Assembly (NCBI GenBank): GCA_963675365.2
Contig: CAXXVA010000002.1
Location: 248,001-312,000, forward strand
Direction of reading: 5' to 3'
DNA length: 64,000 nucleotides
Source: CAXXOK01 sp963675365
GTDB lineage: Bacteria; Bacillota; Clostridia; Christensenellales; Aristaeellaceae
Numbering within the stretch: position 1 is the first letter of the stretch; each line of letters opens with the position of its first letter. The notes beneath the pieces were generated by a model, which was not told the origin of the DNA, ran no database searches, and was given only the letters and a program-made list of their open reading frames with translations. Both the position numbers and the translations under genes were made by a program. Of this stretch, positions 40,133 to 48,314 are shown piece after piece.

Positions 40133-40909
40133 ATGAAGTACTACGTGGTGGACGCGTTTGCCGACAAACTGTTTACGGGCAATCCCGCGGGGGTGTGTGC
40201 GCTGGACGGGCCGATCGATAAAGCGCTGATGCAGAACATCGCCTTTGAAAACAATCTGGCGGAGACCGCGTTTTTCTATCCTGACGGGGATGTGTACAGG
40301 CTGAAATGGTTCACCCCGGTAGCCGAGATCGATCTGTGCGGCCATGCGACGCTTGCCAGCGCTTATGTGGTGATGCGCTTCGTCGATCCGGGCGCGGCCG
40401 AAGTGCGCTTTGAAACCCTGTCGGGGCCGCTGACTGTGACCAAATCCGGCGACGTGCTGACGCTGGACTTCCCCAGCCGTAAGCCCGTGCCCTGCGCCGT
40501 GCCGGAGGGGCTTGAGGCCGCGCTGGGCGTGAAAATTCTCCAGGCGCACAGCTCGCGCGATATGCTCTGCCTGGTCGAGTCGGAAGCGGCGCTTAAATCC
40601 ATCCAGCCCGATTATAAAGCGCTGTCCGCCATTCCCGGCCCGATGGGCTTTGTGGCGACGGCCAGGGGCGAAACGCATGATTTTGTGTCCCGCTTTTTCG
40701 CGCCCAATACCGGCATCGACGAAGACCCGGTGACCGGCTCCACCCACACCAACCTGATCCCGTTTTGGAGCGAACGGCTTGGAAAAACAAAAATGACCGC
40801 CGCCCAGCTTTCGCGGCGCGGCGGGGTGCTCTATTGTGAAGATTGCGGCGAGCGCGTAAAGATCGGCGGAACCGCCGTGTGCTATCTGGAGGGCGAGCTG
40901 TTCCTATAA
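40133..40909 (+). CDS. PhzF family isomerase
   Basis: 258 residues. N-terminal YYVVDAFADKLFTGNPAGVCALDGPIDKALMQNIAFENNLAETAFFYPDGDVYRLKWFTPVAEIDLCGHATLASAYVV carries the family's substrate-binding and catalytic Glu (NLAETAF) and the GHATLA loop; the second half has the matching IDEDPVTGSTHTNLIPFW. PhzF proteins are diaminopimelate-epimerase-fold isomerases; only a few have known substrates and phenazine genes are absent. Two ATGs in a row (40130, 40133) follow GGAGGGG; I chose the second for spacing. The end overlaps the convergent GNAT gene by six bases. Confidence 0.9.
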   Translation: MKYYVVDAFADKLFTGNPAGVCALDGPIDKALMQNIAFENNLAETAFFYPDGDVYRLKWFTPVAEIDLCGHATLASAYVVMRFVDPGAAEVRFETLSGPLTVTKSGDVLTLDFPSRKPVPCAVPEGLEAALGVKILQAHSSRDMLCLVESEAALKSIQPDYKALSAIPGPMGFVATARGETHDFVSRFFAPNTGIDEDPVTGSTHTNLIPFWSERLGKTKMTAAQLSRRGGVLYCEDCGERVKIGGTAVCYLEGELFL

Positions 40910-41431
40910 CGGCGCTGCCTTTTTGACCCCAAACAGAAAATGCGGCATGACCACGCCCCGGTAGTGCTTGATAAAGCGCTTGCGCACCGTCATGCCGTTG
41001 CGGATGGCGACGTTCATGGATGCCATGTTCGTATCGCGGATAATGGAATAGATTTCAGAAATTCCCAAAACGTCAAACGCGTATTGCCTGCAAGCGGCGG
41101 CGGCCTCGGCCGCATAGCCTTTGTGCCAGTATGCGCGGTTGAACAGGTAGCCGATTTCGGGCAGCTGTTCATTTTCTACCGGCTGCAGGGTGACGCCTGT
41201 CTGCCCGATCATCTCGCCTGTGTCCTTCAGGCAGACCGCCCACAGGCCGAAGCCGTCTTTTTCGTAGCGGGTCAACTGCCGCTCCAGCCAATCCTTTGTT
41301 TCCGCGTCGGACATCGCGCCTTCATAGGCGTACATGGTTTCCCCGTCCTGCAGGATCGCCGCAAGCGCGGGCAGGTCGTCCCGCGTCATCTCGCGCAGGG
41401 TCAGGCGCTCGGTTTCAAGAATTCGTTTCAT
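40904..41431 (-). CDS. GNAT acetyltransferase (RimJ/RimL-like)
   Basis: 175 residues. Begins MKRILETERLTLREMTRDDLPAL as in GNAT_3/RimJ proteins, with the acetyl-CoA site around LFNRAYWHKGYAAEAAAACRQYAFDVLG and SIIRDTNMASMNVAIRNGMTVRKRFIKHYRG. Substrate unknown: a ribosomal protein N-terminus or a small amine. The ATG overlaps the upstream GNAT stop (ATGA), so it is the last gene of a four-gene operon. Confidence 0.85.
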   Translation of the reverse strand: MKRILETERLTLREMTRDDLPALAAILQDGETMYAYEGAMSDAETKDWLERQLTRYEKDGFGLWAVCLKDTGEMIGQTGVTLQPVENEQLPEIGYLFNRAYWHKGYAAEAAAACRQYAFDVLGISEIYSIIRDTNMASMNVAIRNGMTVRKRFIKHYRGVVMPHFLFGVKKAAPL

Positions 41432-41988
41432 TCGTCCTCCAGTGCGTCGTTCAAGAGCACCATATGTACGTGCTCTTCCCATACGCCGTTGATTTTCAGG
41501 TATTTTGGGGAGACGCCCTCCTCACGGAAACCGCATTTTTCCAGTACCCGGCGGGAGGCCGAATTGCGGGGCATGATGTTGGCTTCGATGCGGTGCAGGC
41601 GCAGGGTGGAAAACGCGAAGTGCACGGCGGCGTACACCGCCTGGGTCATATAGCCGTTGCTTTGGCGCGCTTCGTCCAGCTTGTAGCCCAGAAAGCAGGA
41701 CAAAAACCCGCCCCATACGATGTTGCTCAGCCCGACGCTGCCAATGATGGTGTTCAGGTCCGATTTCAGAAAAATATAGAAGCGCACGCCGGTTTTGGAG
41801 AGGATGTCGGCAACGTCGTGCTGCAGTTGCGCTTCCTGGAACTCCAGCGTATAAAAGTGCGCGTCGCGTTTGGGTTCGAACTCCTCCAGAAACGACTGGT
41901 TGCGCTTGTAGTAATCAAGCAAGCTCTCCGCGAAGGACACTTCGGCGGTTTTCAGCACCAGATCATCGGTTTGCAGTGTAAACGCCAT
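41428..41988 (-). CDS. GNAT acetyltransferase (RimJ/RimL-like)
   Basis: 186 residues. GNAT_3 fold: FTLQTDDLVLKTAEVSFAESLLDYYKRNQSFLEEFEP, LNTIIGSVGLSNIVWGGFLSCFLGYKLDEARQSNGYMTQAVYAAVHFAFSTLRLHRIEANIMPRNSASRRVLEKCGFREEGV. The NxxSxxVLEKxGF ending is the classic RimJ mark, so protein N-terminal acetylation is the best guess. AAAGGAG precedes the ATG; the VOC gene ends 26 bases upstream. Confidence 0.87.
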   Translation of the reverse strand: MAFTLQTDDLVLKTAEVSFAESLLDYYKRNQSFLEEFEPKRDAHFYTLEFQEAQLQHDVADILSKTGVRFYIFLKSDLNTIIGSVGLSNIVWGGFLSCFLGYKLDEARQSNGYMTQAVYAAVHFAFSTLRLHRIEANIMPRNSASRRVLEKCGFREEGVSPKYLKINGVWEEHVHMVLLNDALEDE

Positions 41989-42014
41989 CGGGCGGCTCCT
42001 TTCGCAGGTCGGGT

Positions 42015-42461
42015 TCAGCGCCAGCTTTGCAGTTCTAAAATGTTGCCTTCCGGGTCGCGGGCGTATACGGCGGTCAAAGTGCGGCCGTCCGCATACGTTT
42101 CGGTAATCGTCCCGCCCACGGCGCTGCCGCCCGCTTTGAGTACCCGGGCAAGCGCGGCCTCCACGTCGTCCACCGCAAAGGCGAGGTGGGCGATGCCGGG
42201 GCGGTTGATCTCGCGTGGCAGGGCGTCCGCCTCCGCGTTGTACTGAAAAATCTCAAGCGTCGGGTGATCGCCGCCGTATCCGGGCAGCAGCAGGTGTTCG
42301 CCCGTGATGCGCGCGCCGTTCAGCCCCGTCAGCCTGTCCAGCCAGTCCCCGCGCAGGTCGCGCGTCTCGCCGATGCTTTGCAGATCCAGCGCCTGTTTGT
42401 AAAACGCGATCAGCGTCTTGGCGTCTTCGGCGACGATATTCGTGTGTACGTACCGGGTCAT
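42015..42461 (-). CDS. VOC (glyoxalase/bleomycin-resistance fold) protein
   Basis: 148 residues, two beta-alpha-beta-beta-beta modules: VHTNIVAEDAKTLIAFYKQALDLQSIGETRDL...LEIFQYN and GIAHLAFAVDDVEAALARVLKAGGSAVG...YARDPEGNILELQSW. Metal ligand candidates are H in VHTN, E in LEIF, H in AHLAF and E in LELQ, which fits the glyoxalase layout. Substrate unknown. AAAGGAG precedes the ATG, which overlaps the stop of the upstream GNAT gene (ATGA). Confidence 0.87.
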   Translation of the reverse strand: MTRYVHTNIVAEDAKTLIAFYKQALDLQSIGETRDLRGDWLDRLTGLNGARITGEHLLLPGYGGDHPTLEIFQYNAEADALPREINRPGIAHLAFAVDDVEAALARVLKAGGSAVGGTITETYADGRTLTAVYARDPEGNILELQSWR

Positions 42462-42943
42462 TGCGCGCTCCTTTCTCCGCTGGGGCGGACCAGGATATAA
42501 AACAGCTTCCGCGTCCGGCTGTGGTTGACGCTCGCCTCGTAGTGAAAACCGGCGTTCGTATACGTGCGCACCGCCCGCAGATTGCCCGCCGCTACCGTCA
42601 GGCGGATGGCCTCGGGCGCAAACTCGCGCTGCGCGAAATGCAGTCCGTCCATGACAAACGTATGCCCTTTCCCCTGCCCGCACAGGTCCGGTCGCAGGCC
42701 AAGCCCCATGTCCAGCGCGTTGCTTCCGTAGGGGTCTTTTTCAGCGGCGGGGATGCGCGCGGACTGCCCGAAGCAAAAAAACCCGGCCGGCGCGCCGTGC
42801 GCATCGAGGTACGCGTAATACTCGCCGCCCAGCAGCTCGTTCATTGTTTCGTCGGTTTGGGAGAAGCTGTACACCGCGTATTCGTTTGTATACGTCCAGC
42901 CGGCAATCTGCCGTGCATACGCCGCGGTCATTGGTACGATCAT
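42458..42943 (-). CDS. GNAT acetyltransferase
   Basis: 161 residues: MIVPMTAAYARQIAGWTYTNEYAVYSFSQTDETMNELLGGEYYAYLDAHGAPAGFFCFGQSARIP, then the acetyl-CoA site LGLRPDLCGQGKGHTFVMDGLHFAQREFAPEAIRLTVAAGNLRAVRTYTNAGF. The Q/RxxGxG signature is present as GQGKG. First gene of the minus-strand operon GNAT-VOC-GNAT-GNAT. ATG at 42943 follows AAAGGA. Many in-frame upstream residues exist but without a supported start. A TATACT -10 lies at 42995-42990. Confidence 0.82.
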   Translation of the reverse strand: MIVPMTAAYARQIAGWTYTNEYAVYSFSQTDETMNELLGGEYYAYLDAHGAPAGFFCFGQSARIPAAEKDPYGSNALDMGLGLRPDLCGQGKGHTFVMDGLHFAQREFAPEAIRLTVAAGNLRAVRTYTNAGFHYEASVNHSRTRKLFYILVRPSGERSAQ

Positions 42944-43030
42944 GGAAGCGTCCTTTCGGAATGCGGGAAGAACCAGGGCTTGCATGATCAGTATAGCACG
43001 AACCCGCGGCGGCATGCCACAGCCCGGCGT

Positions 43031-43060
43031 TTGCGCGCGCGGGCAAAGCTGGATTATACT
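43031..43060 (+). promoter_or_regulatory. Promoter of the plus-strand GNAT gene
   Basis: TTGCGC (43031-43036), 18-bp spacer, TATACT (43055-43060), 33 bases before the ATG at 43094. Divergent from the GNAT-VOC operon. Confidence 0.5.
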
Positions 43061-43093
43061 GGTATCGGAAAGGCGCGGCAAAGGAGGATACGC

Positions 43094-43534
43094 ATGAGGA
43101 TTTTCAGGGTGACGGAACATAAAAAACAGTATCTCGAGCTGCTTTTGATGGCCGACGAGCAGGAGGATATGATCGACCGCTATCTGGAGCGCGGCGACAT
43201 GTTCGTGCTGGACGACGGCGGCGTGAAGGCCGAGTGCGTGGTTACCAACGAAGCGCCCGGCGTATATGAGCTGAAAAACATCGCGGTGACGCCCGATGCC
43301 CGGCGCAGGGGGTACGCCAAGGCGCTGATTCAATATGTCTGGGAACAGTACCCGGACGGCCGCGCGCTGCTGGTGGGCACAGGCGACGTGCCGTCCGCGC
43401 TTGATTTTTATCATGCCTGCGGCTTTGCGGAATCCCACCGGGTGGAAAATTTCTTTACCGATAACTACGATCACATCATGATCGAAGATGGCATCCAGAT
43501 AAAAGATATGGTCTATTTGAAAAAAACGCGCTAG
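43094..43534 (+). CDS. GNAT acetyltransferase
   Basis: 146 residues: MRIFRVTEHKKQYLELLLMADEQEDMIDRYLERGDMFVLDDGGVKAECVVTNEAPGVYELKNIAVTPDARRRGYAKALIQYV, with the acetyl-CoA pyrophosphate loop RRRGYA, then ALDFYHACGFAESHRVENFFTDNYDHIMIEDG. Known relatives are annotated only as GNAT. AAGGAGG lies five bases before the ATG. Single gene, convergent with the DUF1697 gene three bases away. Confidence 0.87.
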   Translation: MRIFRVTEHKKQYLELLLMADEQEDMIDRYLERGDMFVLDDGGVKAECVVTNEAPGVYELKNIAVTPDARRRGYAKALIQYVWEQYPDGRALLVGTGDVPSALDFYHACGFAESHRVENFFTDNYDHIMIEDGIQIKDMVYLKKTR

Positions 43535-43537
43535 GCG

Positions 43538-44092
43538 TCAGGCTTTAGCGCTTTCCCGCAGCATGATCTGTACGGCCCGCATGGTTTTCAGGTTGCGGGA
43601 AGTATAGGCCGCGTTTGGTTTTAACAGCGGCGCGGCGAGCTTTGTTTTGCGGATGCTGTGCATGCATAAGAGGTACACCTCGCGCTCCGCCGCGACCAGC
43701 CTGCCATCCTCTCCGCCGCCGGAGGGGACGGAGGGCGGGTCAATTTTACTTTCGGAGAGGAACACATATACGTGTGCGACCGCCGGGTCGGCGGCTTCGG
43801 CCCGCGCGATCTCGGCCTGGGTAAACGGCAGCGCGCGGAGAATACCGTCGATCTCGTCCGCCGAGCGGAGGATCACGTCGCTTGCAAACCCGAAGCGCTT
43901 TTGAAAGCCCTCGGCGATCAGGCCGGATAGGTCCGCCTGCTCCCGTTCCGACGCAAACAGCACGTTCCCGCTCTGGATATAGCTTTGCACCGCCTGAAAC
44001 CCGAGCTTAGAAAACAGTGCCCGCAGATCGGCCATTTTGACCACGCGCTGGCCGCCTACGTTGATTCCCCGGAAAAACGCCGCATAGCGCAT
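43538..44092 (-). CDS. DUF1697 family protein
   Basis: 184 residues, full family length. Hallmarks: MRYAAFFRGINVGGQRVVKMADLRALFSKLGFQAVQSYIQSGNVLFAS and the C-terminal NAAYTSRNLKTMRAVQIML (usually TxRNWxTVxKL). The family is widespread and has no known function. GAGGAGG precedes the ATG. Third gene of the LysR-GNAT-DUF1697 operon (18-base gap). Confidence 0.9.
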   Translation of the reverse strand: MRYAAFFRGINVGGQRVVKMADLRALFSKLGFQAVQSYIQSGNVLFASEREQADLSGLIAEGFQKRFGFASDVILRSADEIDGILRALPFTQAEIARAEAADPAVAHVYVFLSESKIDPPSVPSGGGEDGRLVAAEREVYLLCMHSIRKTKLAAPLLKPNAAYTSRNLKTMRAVQIMLRESAKA

Positions 44093-44110
44093 ACCTTCGC
44101 CTCCTCGTGT

Positions 44111-44575
44111 TTAGGGAGTTACGTCCAGCCGCTTTTCCATGCAGACGGACTTTGGCATGCAGCGGTACTGGGCGTAATTTTCGATGCGCACAAAGCCGAT
44201 GGCTTCGTACAGCCCGATGGCAGCCGCCAGCACATTGCCCGTTTCCAGGATCAGGCGCGTATAGCCCTGCGACAGTGCGCGTTCTTCCAGCGCAGCCATC
44301 ACGGCCCGGGCAAAGCCGCGCCCCTGGAACGGAGGTTTGACGAACACGCGCTTGATCTCCGCCGTGCCCGGCTCGTAGTCCTTATAGCCGCCGCAGGCCA
44401 CGGCCTGCCCGTCTTCCAACAGCAAAACCACATCGTGGATGGTCTCGAGCGTATTGTATTTTATATACTGCGCGCGCTGGGCTTCCCCGCCCACGAGCGC
44501 GTTCAGGTTTTCATCAAGCTCCCGGCACAGCGCGATAAAGCGCTCATCCCGCCCGTCGGTGAAAACAAGCGTCAT
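44111..44575 (-). CDS. GNAT acetyltransferase
   Basis: 154 residues. RDERFIALCRELDENLNALVGGEAQRAQYIKYNTLETIHDVVLLLEDGQAVACGGYK is the usual N-terminal half; EIKRVFVKPPFQGRGFARAVMAALEERALSQGYTRLILETGNVLAAAIGLYEAIGF contains the QGRGFA acetyl-CoA loop. Related proteins annotate as PaiA/YwnH-like GNATs. Its ATG overlaps the LysR gene stop (ATGA), so it is translated with the regulator. Confidence 0.87.
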   Translation of the reverse strand: MTLVFTDGRDERFIALCRELDENLNALVGGEAQRAQYIKYNTLETIHDVVLLLEDGQAVACGGYKDYEPGTAEIKRVFVKPPFQGRGFARAVMAALEERALSQGYTRLILETGNVLAAAIGLYEAIGFVRIENYAQYRCMPKSVCMEKRLDVTP

Positions 44576-45471
44576 GCTGTTTCGCCCCCTTCGTCAAGTT
44601 CCCATTGCTTTCCGTAGACGTGGCAAAGGTCGATGAACGCCTTCATCGCCGGCGAGCGCCATTTGTTGCTTGGGGATACGATCTGCGTAAAAAACCGCAG
44701 GTTCGTTTCCGGAAACCGCACGCGCACCAGCCCTTTTTTCGCCTCGTCCCGCACGGAATAATAGGGGAGATAGCTTACGCCCATGCCGTTGAGGATGTAT
44801 TTCTTGATGGCTTCGACGCTGGAGGTCTCCAGAATGTTTTCGGGTACATAATGCTGCGCCTGCAGAAAGCGTTCAAACTCCTGCCGGTAGGTGCACTCGG
44901 CTTCCACGTGCAGTATCATCTGCGACGCTCCCGGAAGCAGGTCGTCCCGTTCGTGGCCCTGGGGCGCGACCAGGCACATGCGCTCTTCCCGCAGGGAGAC
45001 GACGTCAAGGTTTGGATAGTTGCACAGCGGCTGCAGCATGATGCTGACGTCCAGCTGGCCGGACAGCAAATACCCGCGCAGCACCGGGCACCGGGCGTTG
45101 GTCACCGTAACGTTCACCTGCGGATACAGCGATTTATATTCCTTGATGATGGGAAACAGGCGGTACATCATCAGCGATTCGGGCGCGCCGATCCGCAGGG
45201 TTTCGCGGAGGACTTCGCTGGTATTGCCCAAATGCTCCAGCGTATCGTACGTATGCAGCAGGCCTTCCACCTGCTCCAAAAGCTGCTTGCCGAACGCGGT
45301 CAGCTGTTTATGCCGTCCGGTTTTTTCAAATACCGGCTGCCCGTAGTGCGCCTCGATCTCCTGGATGTGGAAGGTCAGGGTGGACTGCGCATACCCAAGC
45401 GCCTCCGCAGCTTTTGAAAAGCTCCCGAGCGTCGCGATTTTATAGAAGGTTTTCAGGTTGCGAATTTCCAA
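44572..45471 (-). CDS. LysR family transcriptional regulator
   Basis: 299 residues. N-terminal HTH (EIRNLKTFYKIATLGSFSKAAEALGYAQSTLTFHIQEIEAHYGQPVFEKTGRHKQLTAFGKQLL) and a LysR substrate domain (about 90-295). I chose the TTG at 45471, three bases after GGAGGATGC, since the open frame upstream has no good start. It is divergent from the amino-acid permease-like gene at 45603 and shares with it an operator-promoter region. It is co-transcribed with a GNAT and a DUF1697 gene. CysB- or CbbR-like ligands cannot be predicted. Confidence 0.9.
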   Translation of the reverse strand: MEIRNLKTFYKIATLGSFSKAAEALGYAQSTLTFHIQEIEAHYGQPVFEKTGRHKQLTAFGKQLLEQVEGLLHTYDTLEHLGNTSEVLRETLRIGAPESLMMYRLFPIIKEYKSLYPQVNVTVTNARCPVLRGYLLSGQLDVSIMLQPLCNYPNLDVVSLREERMCLVAPQGHERDDLLPGASQMILHVEAECTYRQEFERFLQAQHYVPENILETSSVEAIKKYILNGMGVSYLPYYSVRDEAKKGLVRVRFPETNLRFFTQIVSPSNKWRSPAMKAFIDLCHVYGKQWELDEGGETA

Positions 45472-45502
45472 ACCGCATCCTCCGCACAGCGTTATTTTCT
45501 GC

Positions 45503-45554
45503 AGTATATCATTCAAATATATTGAAGTCAATTATTCAATAATTCAATTATACT
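45503..45554. promoter_or_regulatory. Divergent lysR/permease promoter region with LysR box
   Basis: Minus strand: TTGACT (45531-45526), 17-bp spacer, TATACT (45508-45503) for lysR. The spacer holds the palindrome TTCAAATATATTGAA (45512-45526), which contains a T-N11-A LysR box. Plus strand: TATACT (45549-45554) for the permease gene lacks a -35 at the right distance, the place being occupied by the LysR box side. This is the classical autorepressor/activator arrangement. Confidence 0.65.
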
Positions 45555-45602
45555 AATAGGTCGTTTTCCTGTACACTGTCTGCGTATAAGGAGTGTGGGA
45601 AG

Positions 45603-46796
45603 ATGAGCAGGAAGCTGAACGCCGTCACCTTGAGCGGATTGATGATCGGGCCGATTTTGGGCTCGGGCATCCTGTTCCTGCCGCCGCTGGCGTATGAGAA
45701 GCTGGGAGAGTACGCGATGCTGGCGTGGATACTCATCATGGCGGTGGGCGTGTTGTTTGCCTATGTGTTTTCCCGCATGAACGCCATGGCGCCCGACAAC
45801 CGCGGCGTCAGCGCCATGATCGGCACGATGCTTTCCAGGCGCTTGGGCGTGCTCGCGGCAAATTACGTTACGGTGGCGCTGTGCTTCGGGCCGGTGGCCG
45901 TTGCGATCACCGCGTCGGAAATCATCGGCGCGATCGTGCCTATAAGCGGCGGTCTGCAAATCGCCCTGGCGGGCGGCGTACTGCTGTTGTGTACACTGAT
46001 CGTGATCGCGGACGTATCCTTTATTGGCAAACTCACGCTGACGCTGTCCAGCCTCACGGCCTGCCTGCTGCTGGTGGGCAGCGTTGCGGTTTTGGTCCGC
46101 AATCCCGCGATTGCGCTGCCGGATACCGGGCTGGACGTCCGCCGGCTCGGGAGCACGTTGTTGCTGCTGTTCTGGGCGATCTTCGGCTGGGAGGTGCTTG
46201 GGAATTACACCGAGGACGTGATCGACCCCAAAAACACCACGATGCGCGCGATGAAAATCAGCCTAACCGCAATCATCACGATCTATCTCCTGACCACCCT
46301 GGCTGTGCAGCAGAGCCGGGCCGCGTCCATCGCGGGCATGCTTTCGTCGGTGTTCGGCGCATATACGGACGTGGTGTTCGGCTGTATTGCCGTGGGGCTT
46401 TGCATCTGCACGATCGTCATGTTTTGCGGGGCGGTGATTCGGCAGACCGCCGCCCGCCTGCGCGCGGCGCGCATCCCGGCGATTCTGCAAACAAAAAAAG
46501 CGGCCGCCTTTGCGCTGCTTGCGGCCAACCTGATCGTGCTAATAAGCTATGGTTTGCGTTGGGTGTCGTTTGATTTGATCGTTAAATCGACGAATGTGCT
46601 GTTCATCGGCAACGCGTTTTTGGGGCTTTTGTGCGGGCTGAAGCTATTAAAAAGCTTCAGTATGCGCCTTAGTATCGGGATCTTGCTCCTGATGATGCTG
46701 GCAATTTTCCTGTTCCTGCCGGCCTATGCCCTCGTAATCTTTGCGGCTGTTACGGTTCTCAGCCTGGTTTCCGTGCGGACGCCGGGCAGACGCTGA
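45603..46796 (+). CDS. APC superfamily amino-acid permease-like transporter
   Basis: 397 residues, about 12 membrane helices. LSGLMIGPILGSGILFLPPLAYEKLGEYAMLAWILIMAVGVLFAYVFSRM is the APC helix 1-2 signature (GPxxGSGI), and FWAIFGWEVLGNYTEDVIDPKNTTMRAMKISL is the helix 6-7 stretch. Related to the AdiC/YjeM-like and APC-family exporters; substrate is probably an amino acid or amine. AAGGAG ten bases before the ATG. Divergent from LysR, whose box lies over its -35 region, so activation by the regulator is likely. Confidence 0.82.
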   Translation: MSRKLNAVTLSGLMIGPILGSGILFLPPLAYEKLGEYAMLAWILIMAVGVLFAYVFSRMNAMAPDNRGVSAMIGTMLSRRLGVLAANYVTVALCFGPVAVAITASEIIGAIVPISGGLQIALAGGVLLLCTLIVIADVSFIGKLTLTLSSLTACLLLVGSVAVLVRNPAIALPDTGLDVRRLGSTLLLLFWAIFGWEVLGNYTEDVIDPKNTTMRAMKISLTAIITIYLLTTLAVQQSRAASIAGMLSSVFGAYTDVVFGCIAVGLCICTIVMFCGAVIRQTAARLRAARIPAILQTKKAAAFALLAANLIVLISYGLRWVSFDLIVKSTNVLFIGNAFLGLLCGLKLLKSFSMRLSIGILLLMMLAIFLFLPAYALVIFAAVTVLSLVSVRTPGRR

Positions 46797-46813
46797 CGCC
46801 GTTACTTTGTTGA

Positions 46814-47293
46814 TTACTCGGTCAATTTCCGCAGCGCGTCGCCGGTGAGGCGGTACACTGTCCAGTCGTTCATCGGCACCGCGCCAAGCGACCGGTAGAA
46901 ATCGATACTTGGTTTGTTCCAGTCCAGGCACCACCATTCCAGCCGTCCGCAGCCACGCTCCAGGGCGATTTGCGCGAGTTTTTTAAGGATGGCCTTACCG
47001 TACCCGTAGCGGCGGTATTCGGGCTTGATGAAGAGATCCTCCATGTACAGGCCCGATTTGCCCAGGAACGTGGAAAAGTTATAAAAGTACAGCGCAAAGC
47101 CGATCTCCTTTTTGCCAAGAACGGCAAACAGCACTTCGGCTTTTTTCTTTTCAAACAGCCACTCGTGCAGCACCTCTTCGGTGGCGCTGACCTGATCGAG
47201 CATGTTTTCATACGCCGCCAGATCCCGGATAAAATCAAGGATTAACGGGGTGTCGGATTCGTTGGCAAACCGAAAGCTTAAGTCCATCGCCAT
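46814..47293 (-). CDS. GNAT acetyltransferase (diamine acetyltransferase-like)
   Basis: 159 residues, similar in order to spermidine/spermine acetyltransferase-like GNATs: DLSFRFANESDTPLILDFIRDLAAYENMLDQVSATEEVLHEWLFEKKKAEVLFAVLGKKEIGFALYFYNFSTFLGKSGLYMEDLFIKPEYRRYGYGKAILKKLAQIALERGCGRLEWWCLDWNKPSIDFYRSLGA. The YMEDLFIKPEYRRYGYGK stretch is diagnostic of that branch. Substrate likely a polyamine or amino-acid amine. AAAGGAG before ATG. It follows the hydrolase gene by 17 bases. Confidence 0.88.
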   Translation of the reverse strand: MAMDLSFRFANESDTPLILDFIRDLAAYENMLDQVSATEEVLHEWLFEKKKAEVLFAVLGKKEIGFALYFYNFSTFLGKSGLYMEDLFIKPEYRRYGYGKAILKKLAQIALERGCGRLEWWCLDWNKPSIDFYRSLGAVPMNDWTVYRLTGDALRKLTE

Positions 47294-47310
47294 GCGCCGC
47301 TCCTTTTAGC

Positions 47311-48144
47311 TTAGATGTGAGACTTGATAAACGCGAAGATATCCTCAATCAGCGGCCAGGACCAGAACGTGTCCTCGTGCGGGCCGTCGGTGACGGTTAA
47401 CAGCCGCACCTCTTTGCCGCAGGCGGAAAGCTTCTCGACCATGTCCTTGGCCAAAAAGTAGGGCACGACCGTATCGGCTGTACCGTGCGCGAGCAGGCAG
47501 GGCGGAAAGGGCGCGGCGTCGGTGATATAGCGGTAGGGGCTCATGCCGCCAAGCACCGTATCGGTGTCGTTTGAGCCAATCAGGCTGATGAAGACCGGAT
47601 CCAGCGGGTTTTGGATCTTGGGAATCATGGTCAGATCCGTCGGCCCGAAGCACGAGACCACGCAGTTCACCGTGTCGGAAACATCCTTGTATTCGTCGGT
47701 CTTGAATTGCGGGTCGTCGCCCGTCGCGCCCACCAGCAGCGCGATATTCCCGCCCGAGGACGTGCCGTAGATGCCCACATGTTCCGGATCAATACTGTAT
47801 TCCTCCGCATGTGCGCGCAGGAAGCGGATGGCCGTTTTGACGTCCTGTAAAAACGCGGGGAAGGGGTTGCCCTCCTTGGCGTCGCGGTGGCTTACGGTCG
47901 CCACGACGAAGCCCTGCTGCGCCAAATGGGAAAGCTGGGGAATCTCGTAGCCGAGACCGGGTGTGGTCCAGCCCGAGCCCTGCACGAACACCACCAGCGG
48001 ATAGCGCTTTGCTTCTTCCCAAGGCCTGAGTATGGTCATCGTGGTTTTTTCACCGCCGACGGCGGAATAGGCGACGCCGGCCACCAGCCGGGCCATGCCG
48101 CCGCGCGTGGGATTGTATTCATATGTTTTGTGTGTGTATGCCAT
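47311..48144 (-). CDS. Alpha/beta hydrolase (BD-FAE/esterase-like)
   Basis: 277 residues. Nucleophile elbow GTSSGG (in HVGIYGTSSGGNIALLVGATG, about residues 130-136), oxyanion region VVFVQGSGW in place of the usual HGGG/HGGxW, catalytic Asp probably in HGTADTVVPY and His in DGPHEDTFW. The layout fits the acetyl-xylan/carboxyl esterase (BD-FAE) group. No signal peptide, so cytoplasmic. GGAGG lies seven bases before the ATG. First gene of a two-gene operon with the GNAT at 46814. Confidence 0.85.
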   Translation of the reverse strand: MAYTHKTYEYNPTRGGMARLVAGVAYSAVGGEKTTMTILRPWEEAKRYPLVVFVQGSGWTTPGLGYEIPQLSHLAQQGFVVATVSHRDAKEGNPFPAFLQDVKTAIRFLRAHAEEYSIDPEHVGIYGTSSGGNIALLVGATGDDPQFKTDEYKDVSDTVNCVVSCFGPTDLTMIPKIQNPLDPVFISLIGSNDTDTVLGGMSPYRYITDAAPFPPCLLAHGTADTVVPYFLAKDMVEKLSACGKEVRLLTVTDGPHEDTFWSWPLIEDIFAFIKSHI

Positions 48145-48180
48145 ACTGATTCCTCCGTTAACGCTAGAATCGCTGCCTTT

Positions 48181-48209
48181 AGCATAGCACCGGCAAGGGT
48201 GCGGGTCAA
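48181..48209 (-). promoter_or_regulatory. Promoter of the hydrolase-GNAT operon
   Basis: Minus strand TTGACC (48209-48204), 17-bp spacer, TATGCT (48186-48181), about 36 bases before the ATG at 48144. Confidence 0.7.
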
Positions 48210-48314
48210 TGCAAAAGCGCCGCCCGGCTTGCTTCGTTTGCCAATATCTCGCCTCCCGCGGTCATCATAGCGGAAACAGGGGACAGGTTCTTGACCGCAA
48301 ATGCGAAGTTTATC

